Source: Chondrilla cf. caribensis (lineage: Eukaryota > Porifera > Demospongiae > Chondrillida > Chondrillidae). From it: a stretch of 64,000 nt of DNA. The stretch lies in contig OZ026554.1 of NCBI GenBank assembly GCA_964020155.1, positions 2,856,327 through 2,920,326 on the forward strand. Reading direction: 5' to 3'. A model generated the notes under the pieces. That model saw only the letters and a list, made by a program, of their open reading frames with translations, ran no database searches and was not told the DNA's origin. The position numbers were made by a program, and so were the translations under genes. This document shows, piece after piece, positions 30,715 through 42,900 of the stretch (the stretch's first letter is position 1; the number at the start of each line of letters is the position of its first letter).

Positions 30715-31041
30715 CTTCCTCCAGTCCACCCCTCATCCCTCTCCTACACACAGACCACAGAAGCTTCACAAACAGACAACCTTCAAGACCATCCAACCTC
30801 AGCAGCATCCAATGATCAGCAACATCAGCTCTCTTCTGATTCACCCAATCCTTATTTGATGCATTCAGTTGTCCACGACTGTGTTCATTCTACCGAACAA
30901 GAAGCTGAGGTGAGAAAAGATGAAGCAGTAGCCAGACAGTCCAAAGGCAAGGACACCAGGGGAAAGATCCCCCAGAAATCATCTTCTGTGCCCCATGTTG
31001 ACCTTCCTCCCAATAAGGGGACCAGACAAATGCCACCAAGT
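30715..31041 (+). pseudogene. NLR-1 Pro/Ser/Gln-rich tail exon, 5' end deleted
   Basis: Matches the second half of the NLR-2 exon at 56405-56861 (shared SYTQTTEASQTDN, EQEAEVR, SSVPHVDLPPNK). In this unit about 700 bases, including two small upstream exons, the acceptor and the start of this exon, are missing. The donor AAGTAAGTG at 31041 is kept. Low-complexity linker sequence; no domain recognised. Confidence 0.6.
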
Positions 31042-31206
31042 AAGTGTGTCTGTCTCTGTTAATTTGTTGTGTGTGTATACAGAGTACTCCAAAGGTCACA
31101 TCAAGTTTATCACACATACACTTGTATGAATATTGATATCATTATGAGACAATAGTATGTAGAAATGGCCATTTGGTGGCCATATCAATCTTTATTGATC
31201 AAAATT

Positions 31207-31902
31207 CAATGATGTAGCTAAAGTGTGGTAGGGTGGGCCACACTTTTCTTTCATTTATCAGCTTTTTTTCTGTGTGAATTCTTCAAAAAATGGTATTATA
31301 ATATATGGTACACGAGCCTATTGAATATTATTATCAACTATTATTACGTCATTATCATAACATGTGGTGAAAGGAACAAAATGGCGAAATGAAGCATTGA
31401 TGAATATAAAGAAATGTGGAGGGCACTAGACTGATTTTGACCCTGTTTTTCGCAGGGATCAGCAGAATGAAAACAGATTTGAGGAACCGTCTTCGTACCA
31501 CACTTTTATGTCAGCCGATGAGAATTTCTATTGAAGGTCCTCCACCTAATGACTTTGATTTTGACAAGGCTGCTATGAGTTGGAGTAGTCTGTGTCACCA
31601 TCGAATCAGGGTATGACTTTATATAATGTGCCATATTGTTTTAACAGTGCGAACATTAAGCTTGTGTACTCCTTTATACAGTTTTGTTCCTTTTATTATG
31701 GAAATTATGAAATCAGTTTAAATTGAATACCGTCAGTATGCTGCACGAATTCCTTGAATACATTGTAATTGCAATGAGATTGACCAGCCATTTATAATCA
31801 TTCTTTTCATATCGAGGAAGAATGAGACACGTCCCGCTCTGATACCCCCCGTAGTACTAGGTATCTGCACCACCCTTTATTACATTTCTGGCTACATCAC
31901 TA
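31207..31902. mobile_element. hAT-type element with transposase C-terminal exon, left unit only
   Basis: Ends (CA)ATGATGTAGC and GCTACATCACT are inverse, and inner bases stay similar for about 30 bp (GGGTGG / CCACCC). AAAATT flanks both sides. The right unit reads straight through at about 57025. It carries one exon of a hAT transposase. Confidence 0.75.
31456..31610 (+). pseudogene. hAT transposase dimerisation-region exon fragment
   Basis: Between a CGCAG acceptor and an AGG|GTATGA donor: ISRMKTDLRNRLRTTLL, MRISIEGPPPNDFDFDKAA, W-S-S-L-C. This matches the C-terminal hAT dimerisation/ZNF862-like region. The rest of the transposase is absent. Confidence 0.65.
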
Positions 31903-32252
31903 AAATTAATAACAGTGAAATTATTAAAACCTTATGTTGACACAAGCCCAAATCCTTCCATAATCAAAATGGAAAGGTATATTCAATTTAACCTCTTCGT
32001 TATCCCCATTGAATTTGTGACTTTTCTCTGCACTAGTTGCATAAAATAATTAATGAAAAGCTAGGAGCAGCCACTTCTCTTCTGATTGTTTGCCAGTCTG
32101 TGTTCATTCTATTCATATATGTATTCCAGTCTGATGAAGAATCTCCTCCCTATTTCCAGATCCTCTCCCACATTGTGGGTTGTTTACAGTCATTACAGAT
32201 AGTACTATGTGAGAGTAGATCTTCACTTAATTCCCTTTTGCTAATCCTTCAG

Positions 32253-32327
32253 CTGATCAACTGTGACCTCCCGGAGAGGTCTTGGAACCTCTTGCTGTCT
32301 TCAGATCACAATTCACTGTTCCAATAA
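32253..32327 (+). CDS. Candidate last exon of NLR-1
   Basis: After a CCTTCAG acceptor: LINCDLPERSWNLLLSSDHN, SLFQ and stop TAA. Nearly identical to 57414-57488 in the right unit. The phase from the Pro-rich exon (1) does not fit this frame, so either an exon is missing from my model or the last exon is read in another frame. Confidence 0.4.
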   Translation: MINCDLPERSWNLLLSSDHNSLFQ

Positions 32328-33084
32328 CTGATCATTTTAGTATAGAAAGCTCAGCCTGGTAATGTTAGCATTTTTGGTATTACAGTAAACATAAAAATAT
32401 TAGCATTGTCTTCAGTATTGTGCTATTATAGTGCAGTACATGCATGTATGATACTATTGTCACTTGGAATTGCCATTAATTAGTCCAACCAACATGATTA
32501 TTATGCAATGATATAACTTTATAATAACATTATTATGCATGGATTTGAGAGTATTGTTCATGCATGCATGCTTATGGATTTACCACGGGCACTACTGACA
32601 TTGTAAAACTTTATATAATTTTGATCATGGTCCTCTATTATACAATAATTGTATTATGTGCATAATATAATGCAATATGCCATAATTATATATACAAAGT
32701 TGTATAATTATATTATGATCATACTCAATTGTACAGGATATGGACAAGATGGATTGGCCTCTTACTCTATAGGCTTTAATAATATATCCTCGATCACAGG
32801 ATGGAGATTAATTAATATTGATAAATACATACTGTATATATATGCATCATCATAATAATGAGATAATAACCAGAGTTATGCATGCACATTGATTCATGAG
32901 CTGTGGAGGGATGTTCTGTATTATTAATTACTACTGTGTTATATCTTCATGGTGAAACTATATATGACCAGCTGGCCTCAAGCTGCATCCTATCATTATG
33001 AATAATGCTATTGATATAATCTGCATCCATTATGGGTTCTGCCTGCCAGCATGAAATGCCATGCAGCAATAATAATAATTGATA
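32328..33084. other. Region between the NLR-1 tail and the DHX16 remnant
   Basis: AT-rich and non-coding. Matches the right unit in pieces (57490-57735 and 58640-59040), but lacks the R-module copy found there. No gene seen. Confidence 0.6.
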
Positions 33085-33366
33085 CTGGGATTTTGTGGCA
33101 TCTTTTTGGAAGTGGGATCGATCTTCTATCTCTTTCTCCTTGTAATAGTGTGGAGCTACCTCAAGTAACCATTAATTTTATTGTCTATTTCAAAAATCTA
33201 GATTGCGAGAAAATCTAATGGCAGAGAAAAAAAATGGCAGATAAATTTAAAGTTAATTTCATCATAAATGAAAGAGAAATTTCACTATAACCAGTCGCAT
33301 ATATTCCTTAGTGGTATACACCAGTTCATGATATATTATCCACATATTGGTTGCTCTTCAAAAAGT
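33085..33366 (-). pseudogene. DHX16: DHX16 3' fragment (last two exons), truncated by the duplication breakpoint
   Basis: Two blocks match the intact gene: about 33200-33085 to exon 8 (59981-59859) and about 33366-33299 to exon 7 (60149-60051). Exon 8 has a 4-base insertion (GATCGATC for GATC) and has lost its stop; exon 7 ends inside the SSLFEEQ codons where the YEATS2-like sequence begins. Confidence 0.88.
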
Positions 33367-33370
33367 GCTA

Positions 33371-33739
33371 GTCAAAGTTTTGAAATTCTCCACAATCAGT
33401 CCAAATCTGACGGTGCAATGCATAAATGACCGGTGCATTTCCTCAAGGGGGCTACCAAACGATATCATTAGTAAATATGCTAAAAGTGTATGTTTTCTAT
33501 TGGGCCCCAGCTATAGGCCAAATGATTGTGTTCATATCACATCCCCTCCTTTTCAGCTGGTTTGTCGTGGATGGGGAGAGTTTCCTATAAGATTGCAAAT
33601 TACTTTTCATAACCTTTTGAACAAACCTGTGGAATGTGGTATACATGGTATTCTACCAGGGCACATTCTTGAGTCTACAAAGAAGAGTGCTAACCTGCAA
33701 TTATTATCAAATGGACATCTAGGTATCAAGCAGAGCTAG
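33371..33739 (+). pseudogene. YEATS2: YEATS2 fragment, 5' truncated and internally deleted
   Basis: The YEATS core (GLPNDIISKYAKSVCFLL, PSYRPNDCVHITSPPF, RGWGEFPIRLQITFHN) is followed at NKPVE directly by the last 33 residues (GIHGILPGHILESTKK...). About 950 bases between the equivalents of 5118 and 6075 are missing. The start is the duplication breakpoint. Key changes include loss of the HKWMVYLRG strand. Confidence 0.92.
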
Positions 33740-33959
33740 CATTTCCTTTCCACTAGATCACTTTGTTGTCATGTTTGTATTGCATATGTGAAGGGCAAAT
33801 ATTGTTTCAAAGACAGTCATATTCAAAAACATCTACTTAGTTACTGTACCGTATTTTGCTGTAATCATTATTATTATAAGCATGCGTGTTCATTTTGTAC
33901 TGTCTTGTAATAATTATTTAGTATAGCCATTTTTGTGTATTTGGAGAATATTATTATGC

Positions 33960-35060
33960 ACACACAGCTGTACAGTTTTATTGTTTTGATCTCCAATCTT
34001 CTACATACGTAACTTATTATATGTAAATGTATAATAACAATATTATAGCTATACATACGTACATATGTTCACATAGTTGATGTATTGTTATGTCAACATT
34101 TTATAATAGTCTAGGCCAATCGATTGAATTTCATTAAGTGAGCTCAAAAGACAAAAAGTAATAATTTCCTGCATGACTTCCAATAAGCAGTTTACCCGAA
34201 GGAAGTGAACCACATTATCAATACATTTCATATACTAAACCTGCATGAGGTGAATACATTGATGTCAGTGAATGGTCTAATTGGACATGTTACATGTACA
34301 TACGTGACTGCAACCATAATAATATTATGCATATTTCTGAACAAAGCATACGTTGAAGGGTTGCAACGTACATGCTCTGATCCACTGATATTATTCATTA
34401 TTATTATGCACTTCCTGCAGCCATACCTAGCTATGTATGTTATATATAGGATACCATATTATGTGGAATATTACATTAGAGAACATGCATGCATGGGATA
34501 CACCCTGATGGTTGAAAATGCTGGCCATGTATTATTCAAAATAGTGAACATCTATGAATAGCTAGACACTGCATGACAAGGCCAAATTGGAACTCCCGCA
34601 TACAACATGGATTTTTAAGCGAGAGGTATGCATAATATTCAAATTGTCATGTAAATGCTTATACTGACATTAATTTTTGGATAGTTAATATCTATTTCTC
34701 TAGGTTCCTATGCGTAGCCCAGGCCAGCATTATTATAATATATTTATCATATTTTCTTCTTTCTAATATAGAATTCAGCCACAAAAGGTAGCATTTGAGA
34801 TAACGTTGAACATACATGCACAAAAAAGTCAGAATATTCAAGTCACACACTTACATCCACATCTATACATGCACGCATGCACGCATATATCAGCCGCAAA
34901 TGTATACATACACGCACAATGCATCACATATAAAACGTATTAACACTGTATACACTTTGTATTTGTATAATACAGTGATATTTGTATCTAGTATGTGATT
35001 ATATTATATTATACACAAAAAGTATTCGAATCAAGGACCATGTCCTAGACTAAGTATGGA
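33960..35060. repeat. R module, copy 2
   Basis: Best preserved copy of a non-coding block also at 6340-6424 plus 11105-11530 and at 57745-58330. It defines the empty LINE site. Confidence 0.8.
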
Positions 35061-36593
35061 ATTCATATCATATTAGCTGTGTAGAAAAGAAGGCATTTCA
35101 CCCACCTGGATCTAATATAATATTATGTAGACCCCAATGTAGTACTACACACAGACAGTGTCTGATATCTGGCCTTTAGGGTAAAATCAATGTCAAAATT
35201 AATGAAGATAGGACACATTAATTTTATAAATAGTCTATAGGAAATTGCGAGTACAGGGTTGTTGGTCCTGCAATTTCAAAAACATAATTTAGTATATACA
35301 TGACATCTATGAACAGCAGTAAGGTATAGTGTGTAAAATCAAATGGTTAGATAATATTATGCATAGTGTAATGATTATATATAATCAATCCTATCTATAT
35401 TAGTATTGCATCACTAAAGCTGTCCATTATCATTATACAAATAGAAAGTCGGGTATTAACTAGAGTGGAGTGTACACCTAAGGAATCGCTCCTCGGTTAA
35501 GGAATGTATAATATTATTATCGGACCCTGAGGCTATATTTCTGGACAGCATATTAAAACCATGCATGATGTAGACTTTTGCCTATTTTTACCTACTAGTA
35601 TGTTCATTTATCCAATTGCATCATCTTCTCATCTTTCAATTTCTTTTAATGAATTCAATACTATAATGTATTTTGCATTTGTCTGAAGAACATCAATATT
35701 AAAAACACCATTATGTATTTGGCCTGGTATTTGGCCTGGTATTTGGCCTGGTGTTCCTGTCTTTTACTATATTATCTTGTACATCCCTTTCGGCCGCTAT
35801 GAAGTTGTGGGGAAGGTAGAAATGGATTGTTAAACTTGATGCATGTACCTGATTGGTAACAGCACAGCTAATGTTTGCTCCAACTAGTGTCCAATCACTA
35901 CCTAACATGCTCTTCAGAAACTGTCTCCTTATGATCAGACATGTTGGCAGCATGCTATATATAGTTTGTTATGCACATGTGAATATTGTTGAACCATTAT
36001 GTGTCCACCATAATATTGCTTACATGCTAAGTGTCATGTTGTATTTTGATACCATTTGTAAAAGAATTACATCATGAGTGGATAGATCATACCATAGATC
36101 TCCAGGGTATTCTTTTACCATAAAATGACTGCAATCATCAGCTGTTGGAAAAGTTAATGTAAACCCAGGAGAATTGTTACTTTCAGCTGAAATCTGAACA
36201 TTTCGTAGACGTTCGACGTCACCTATTAGTGATGAAAATTCCAAAGGTTATACTCCACACAGTCTAATTGTGCTAGCCCTGGATATTTCTGGTGTCCTAT
36301 TACTATTATCGCCTCCGTCCCGTAAAGTCCACCCATACTCTATAACTTATTGCTTTCATCTGCTTACAATTTTTCAAAGTCGAATCCCAAGCTAAATCCT
36401 TTCAAATGAATTTCGCAGTATTGCGGTTCCAATTTCCTACTTCAATTCCAGAAGCTCTGGCAACTTAAGTCTTAAATCTTAAGGTAAGATTCAAGGGTAC
36501 CGAGAAAGATGGCTTTTTCTGCTTCGGCTGGTCCGACAATCGATGTTCCACACCAAATAGGGAAAAACCACGGTCTATTTTTAGTATCCAAAA
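35061..36593. promoter_or_regulatory. 5' flank of NLR-2
   Basis: The first half is AT-rich with nothing recognisable except that 35110-35300 recurs at 58370-58560. 35715-35750 is a three-copy 12-bp repeat (GTATTTGGCCTG). 35880-36593 is co-linear with the NLR-1 upstream region and presumably holds the promoter. Confidence 0.5.
35715..35750. repeat. 12-bp minisatellite, three copies
   Basis: Three exact tandem copies of GTATTTGGCCTG, with a partial fourth. Confidence 0.9.
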
Positions 36594-36986
36594 ATGGCCT
36601 CCCTACGTGGGAGGCCCATGTCGATCGAAACAATACTTAGGAAGTTCTTCCCCGATTTGAAGCGGGAGCTTAACTCCGAAGTGATAGCCGATTCTTTGTA
36701 CGCTGGATATGTCATTGATCTCACCCTCAAACAGGAGATAGAGAGAGAGGCGGAAAAGAAAGGTCACACAAGGAGTGCGAACGACCGTCTCCTCTGTCAT
36801 CTGATCCAACACGGTACATCGGAGACGTTGACACGGTTCTGTGACGTTCTCGAAGAAACTGGCAAATCGAAGAGCCTCCCTCATCATACGAAGTGGTCGA
36901 AGGAGTTGAGGGTGTCCCTGCGCGAGGTATTCTCCAGTCCGTCTTCGGAAGAACAGGCAATTCGCCCCTTCACGTCCAACCTCCAG
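36594..36986 (+). CDS. NLR-2 exon 1: CARD domain
   Basis: 131 codons, donor CAG|GTACAG in phase 0. Differs from NLR-1 only near the start (GGRPCTS against RGRPMS) and at EEQAN/EEQAI; most of the few base changes elsewhere are silent. Confidence 0.75.
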
Positions 36987-39900
36987 GTACAGCAGCGCAT
37001 GAAATTGTTATCCTTCTAACCTATTATTTATCTGTATTATTTGATAGCATAACTATTGTGCAAGTGATCTGGATATACAAGACTAATTGCTGCATATAAT
37101 TTTCGTTTAGACTGGAAGCAGATATTTCTTGCTGTTCTAAATGCAGTGGATACTCATTGATATGCTTCAATTTGTTTTCGAAAAAATATATGGTGGATTT
37201 ATGAGTCTGGCAGATTAACTAGATATTATTTAATAAGCGTATACAGTATAATCCCACTAATTCGAATCAAGATAATTCGAATGTATGCATAGTTTGAAGT
37301 ATTGCACAAGTACCAATTATCTAGTATGTAGATCGAATGACGTAATTCGAAGCCCGAATGTCGTCATACGCATAATTCGAAGTGCGCAGTGTTCAGGTTT
37401 GGAAGTTAAAGAGGATGAGTGCTAAGAAATCTGTAAATTATTTTCTTCGTTGATCACGTATTAATGATATTCTTTTAATTCAAATGTATGGATAATTCAA
37501 ACATTTTGTCTATTCTCTGTAGCTGTCAATAGTTCTAAATATTGTCACTGTTTTGCATTTATTTGTCAGTTTGGGACTGGCTGCTAAAGTAGCTCTGAGT
37601 GCTTCTGATTTTCTTTGAACTTTCCTATGATATGTATGTATATAATTATAGGATTTTCATTCTGTTATCTATCAACCCAAATTCAACATTACTACTATCA
37701 ACCCAAATCAGGATCATAAGTAAATTGTTTTAACATTGCTGTCTGGTAACAACTGCAGTAGGCGCCAAAATAAAGTTTACATTCCATTCCGTCTAAAGGT
37801 GACGTAGGTCATTTTGCCTATGGGATAAAGACGGCGATGGAACAAAACAGAACGAAACGGAAAGAATGAAATGTATTGTTCCAAGTATCATGGCAAAACA
37901 ATTTGGCTAGATTTTCAATTATGACGAAGATCTCATCACTTTTGCAATGGATTTGTCAAAACGGTGGACTCTCATCTTCTGGAAAGAAGTAAACGGTATT
38001 TTGCGATCAATCCAGTGAACTCACCTCTTGATGAATTTATATATTCCGGCCCATCCCTGTTGTATGAATCCCTTCCTCTTTCAAAAATGTTGGATTGTAG
38101 GTGATTTGATGCCTTTTAAATAGTGAACTAAAATACTCTGATTGCACTAGTGTTGATTAACACCGTTTGTTTCTTGACAAATAGTAATGAACAAAATGGT
38201 ACGAACATACGAAAAAGGAGACGATAACAGAACAATCCATTCAAGCGTTTCATATTCGTCTGTATGAAATGGAATGTAAACTTTATTTTGGTGCCTACCG
38301 TATGTGTAGATTTATGCTAATTACATATTAAGCATTTGTCAATTTCATCACTTTAGGCTTGTTCACAACTGGCACATGACCAACAAAAGCGTTTCGAGCT
38401 TCTGAAAGAAGTTGTGCAAGATAGGGATATGCCAGTTATGGATTTTGTCCAACTAGCCGTGATAGAACATAAGAAACGACCAAGGTTGAAGAAAGAAAAG
38501 GACATTGAGGGGTTTTTACATGCTAGCGTTAAGGGCATTGACAGAATATACGAGCAATCATGTTCAATTGATTATGGTAGAATTTTAGACTTCAGCTCTC
38601 AAGACCGAGGTAAACGCATTATCATCAGCGGTGCCCCCGGTTGTGGGAAGAGTACTTTGGCTAGAAAACTCTGTAAGGATCTTTCTTCCAAGTATCTACC
38701 TAATGGCTATTACCTCGTCTTGCTCATCGAACTGCGAGAGTTGAACCTCCTCATTCAACAACAAGGACCAGATGTAGATGTCCAACTACACCATCTTCTG
38801 GAGGCCTGCTATAGCAAGGCCAACCTCCTCCAAGCCAGTAAAGAGTGTGAACAGTGTGACGGCAAGGGTATCCTGATGGTCATAGATGGATATGATGAAC
38901 TGAGTCCTAAAATACAGAAAAGTCCATTCTGGAGACGTCTGTTCGACCAGTCTAAAATGTACCTGTACCAGTGTGACATCGTGGTCACAACCCGACCAGT
39001 AGTCTGTCATGAGTTACTGGATCTGATGACCCCACTTCACCGCATGATTGAAATCCTGGGTTTCTCTGTTGATTCCATCGAATGTTACATCAGACGTTTC
39101 TTCCAAAGAGACAGTCACTCAGAAACCCCCCATCAATCACACAATGATGGTTCATCTATTGCAGAAGCACTGATACAGAGACTGAAGCACCTCCCTCAAG
39201 TGAAGGGTCTGTGTCATATCCCTATTGTACTGAAGATAGTATGTGAGGTGTGTAGCTACCTGGGTATCAAAGACCTACCTCACTCAATGACTGGAATCTA
39301 TAAGGAATATGTTCACCGTCAACTACCTACTACTTCCATGAAGAACTTTCTCAATGTGCCGTACGACATGCTTCCTGTATTCTATCAACTCTGTGAACTC
39401 GCTTACTGCTGCTCCATTGAACAGAAACTTGTCTTGTCAGAGGATGATTTAGGAGAGCTAGCAGAACATGTCGATGAACGTGGAACCATCTATTCTCTTC
39501 TTCTTTGTGATCCAGTGTGGAATCCTCGTTCATCGATCCCATTGGAACTCTTCCATTTTGTTCATAAAACAGCTCAAGAATTCCTGGCAGCTGTTCACAT
39601 CAGCAGACTGGATTCTTTGGAGCGTATGGAAATATGGCAGAAATATTTTGGTGTTGCCCACATGAGTGAAGTTTGGAAGTTCTTTTGTGGACTGACCAAA
39701 CTCGCAGACATCGATGTTTCAAGTATAATTGGATCTGGTGGAGATACTGAAGACACACATGGACTGCATGTAATATCGTTTTTTGAAGCAGATTCGAGTG
39801 ATCTTGCCACTCGGGAGCTACCCAAGATTTTCCCAAATGAATTGGTTATTTGTCTGTCTTCTTCATATGAAACTGCCGCATTGAACTATATTCTCAAGCA

Positions 39901-42900
39901 CCACCCTTCACTGCACCGACTTACAGTGAGATCTTTCGCCTCACACACAGTCAATCTTGAACTTGCAGCAGAAGTTATAGTCCAACATCCCGCTCTTGAA
40001 GAGTTCGAGTGTTTACGTCTGTCTCCAGAAGGTAAGTCCCACTGGGTCCATGTCTGGTTACATAGCATTGACTTTGACCTCCTTGCTTTCTTCTTCATCT
40101 GTTGCACTAGAACCATGCAGTATAAAAGAGAACTGGGTTATGTAGTACTTGGACAATTGGCCTTACTAGCTAATAGTCATGGGAATTATTAAATATTAAA
40201 TGCTGGCCAAGAGGTATACGGATGTTGTCCAAATTCACTAAACCATGCACAAATCATGCAACCTCTGCTCCTTTTCCCACATCACTTCTGCAGGCAATTT
40301 TTATTGGGAGTGTTTTCTCAAATCATATTGCATTCTCTTGCCTTAATTCCACCATCTTATGAGGCTGTGAATGACATATTTGAGGTATCCCAAATTGACT
40401 GTTGAAGATACAATATTATCAACAAATGCAATTTACTGAGAGTCAACATGACATACATGCCTCACTTTCAGCATGATAGCTAGTCCCAGTGTATCCTTCC
40501 AGCACATAACACACTTATAATTATTATCGATATAGTCAACTAAGGATATCCTTATATTAATTATTTTATGGCATACTCATGTGATATGCCATATATGTAC
40601 GTATGTACATATATCAGGTAGTTGTGGACATATGCATATCACAATAGAATTTAGGTCAATATTCTTGTTCACACTCTTCGTTATTACTGTATCACCTTTG
40701 CTCTACTCTGCCTTGATACTGTGATCCCTATTGATTGTCTTTGTAGATTGGGAGGTATGCTCTAGTATACTGAGACAGAACCACAGGATAAAGAAGGTCA
40801 TACTGGACAACCCGCCACCGGACACTGCCCTAGCTGCACTGTCAACTGATAGTACAGGTGAAGAAGAGTTTGAAGTGCCAGAAGATGTGAGTCATTTGTG
40901 CTTGATTTGATATTAAGTGTTTCATTTTTCCTTTCTTTCAATTATGGGTCCTTGTAATCTCACCAGTGTACTACTGTCACATGGGAAACATTGGACGATG
41001 ATGGACTGAAGAGACTGGAGAGAGCATGTTTTCTCAACAGACGTTCAGTGACCAATTTGGATTTGGTGGATTATGTACATCCACAGGTATGTCTGTATTA
41101 CATGTGGGAATCACATGTCAAGGTGCATCATCAAAATTCAGTGTTCATTTGGAAATAACTATCAATACTAGAGAAAGTGCTTGTCAACTTTCGGGTTCAT
41201 TGACTGTATGCCATACTCACTCAATGTTTTATGACTTGCATAATTCACAAATACATACAGTTTGCAGAGTTACTACAGTACAGCTACAATTGGTACACTC
41301 ACACTATATAGTATATGGTGTATAGTATGTCCCTGCCCACTCAGGGTAAGCGTGTACTGATAATATATGGATATGAAGGGAACAGTAGCATGACCCCAGT
41401 CCACTGAATAGTGTAGTACCTGCACAACTGCTCCAATAGGCAGAAAACACAAAAAAGCACAACAGAAATACTCCCCTGCTACCCTTCTGTCCTCCACTGC
41501 TGTACCAGTTAATCCACACGGTGCATGTCACAGCAACCACACTATACTCTTGTAGACCATGCTCTCCCTTCATCTACTGGTCAAGAATGGAGTCACCTCC
41601 AGCTTAGCCAATCCATGTATGGGTATTAACTTTATTCAGCTTTATTAATTCTGTATAACCAAACATCCCCTTCCTTCAATTTATATTACTTGTGTACATT
41701 TACCTTTTATTGTTAAGATATGTTGTTTGTACTTACTGCAGGAAGAGAAGTATTCTTTAGATGTGATCTCAGCTCTAGTGAGAGGGACCATACAAAGACA
41801 AGACGAATATGTGTATATTATTAATACTCACATTATCCTTAATGCATTAAGCACCAATAATTCTGTGGACCTAGTGAAGGGGACGTGTGACTGGATTTTG
41901 TTGGATAATCACTCATTGCTACTAACCAACACAACATTGAAGCCTGGTGAGTTGTATTCTGTTAGTTCACCATTTAATTCACAAGCATTTATTGTCACCT
42001 AAACTAGTGAAGGTTTGAGTTGACAATTGATGCCTAGGGTTAGGGTTAGGGGTTAGGGTTAGCATATGCAGCCCTACAGTACATAGTTGATGTGTTGATA
42101 TCATGAAAATTCCTGCAAGACTACGTACACACCACCTACACATCTTCTGCTATATATATTCTCCTGAAACATAGTGATCTACATACATATGTAGATACCC
42201 CATGGATACTTGCTCTGCTTCAGTTGCAAAACCAATGATCTCCAAATGTCTTAGACATCACTCAACCCTCCACAAATACTTCCTCTTCCTTTCTGAATCA
42301 CCCTTTTACCAGAATGCCATGTCTGAACACAAACCTTCTAATCCCCTGTTAATTACTCTCTGAAAAGTGAGGCAATTAAGCCGATAAAAGATTAAACAAT
42401 AGAAGTTACATTTGGGTATCTTCACATTTATTATGAGAAAATGACTAGAAAATAGGAAATAAGGATCAGTGAATGTAAAAAGGTCCAAAGGATGAATACT
42501 GAAAGAGGCTAAGGGAGTTCATCATGATACATGTGACACCTGAAGAAATATCTACACTTGGAACAGACAATCCAGGCCTAGTTTCAAAAGTCTGTACCAT
42601 ATAGCACACACAAGTAATGAGAAGAGGAGATGTTGGTAGTCACCCTCTTGGGGCGTTTATCCATAATAGTGAGCTAAGACTTCTGACCACCTAGGTGGTC
42701 CACTGGTAAGACTGTGCTTGAACAACACTGTGGATTTGCCAGTCTGGCATTTAAGCGAGCGAATTCACCTATTAATCTGTTGACTGAAAGCTGACCAATT
42801 TATCCATTACCTTTAGCGATTAATGGTTTGTTACCCTTCCCATGAACTGTAATGTATGTATGTATACAAGATGCTCTTGTATTCACTATGTTACAAAGTT

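Larger units (their letters stand above)
4865..33366. repeat. Left unit of tandem segmental duplication
   Basis: Runs from the middle of YEATS2 through the whole NLR-1 gene into DHX16 exon 7 (truncated). Its counterpart is 33371-60121. Co-linear landmarks are the YEATS2 3' end, a shared non-coding module (R), the CARD exon, NACHT exon, all small receptor exons and the DHX16 tail. The unit is 28.5 kb including insertions absent from the other unit: LINE, foldback element, Tc1-type MITE, two hAT-type elements, and a nested hAT/Tc1 pair. Confidence 0.9.

Noticed and set aside
32037..32327. 96-codon frame ending with the candidate last NLR-1 exon as one exon
   Set aside because: The upstream part is not open in the right unit and crosses a strong CCTTCAG acceptor; only the last 25 codons are conserved.
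42035..42062. Chromosome end
   Set aside because: Only four to five TTAGGG units, flanked both sides by receptor intron sequence.
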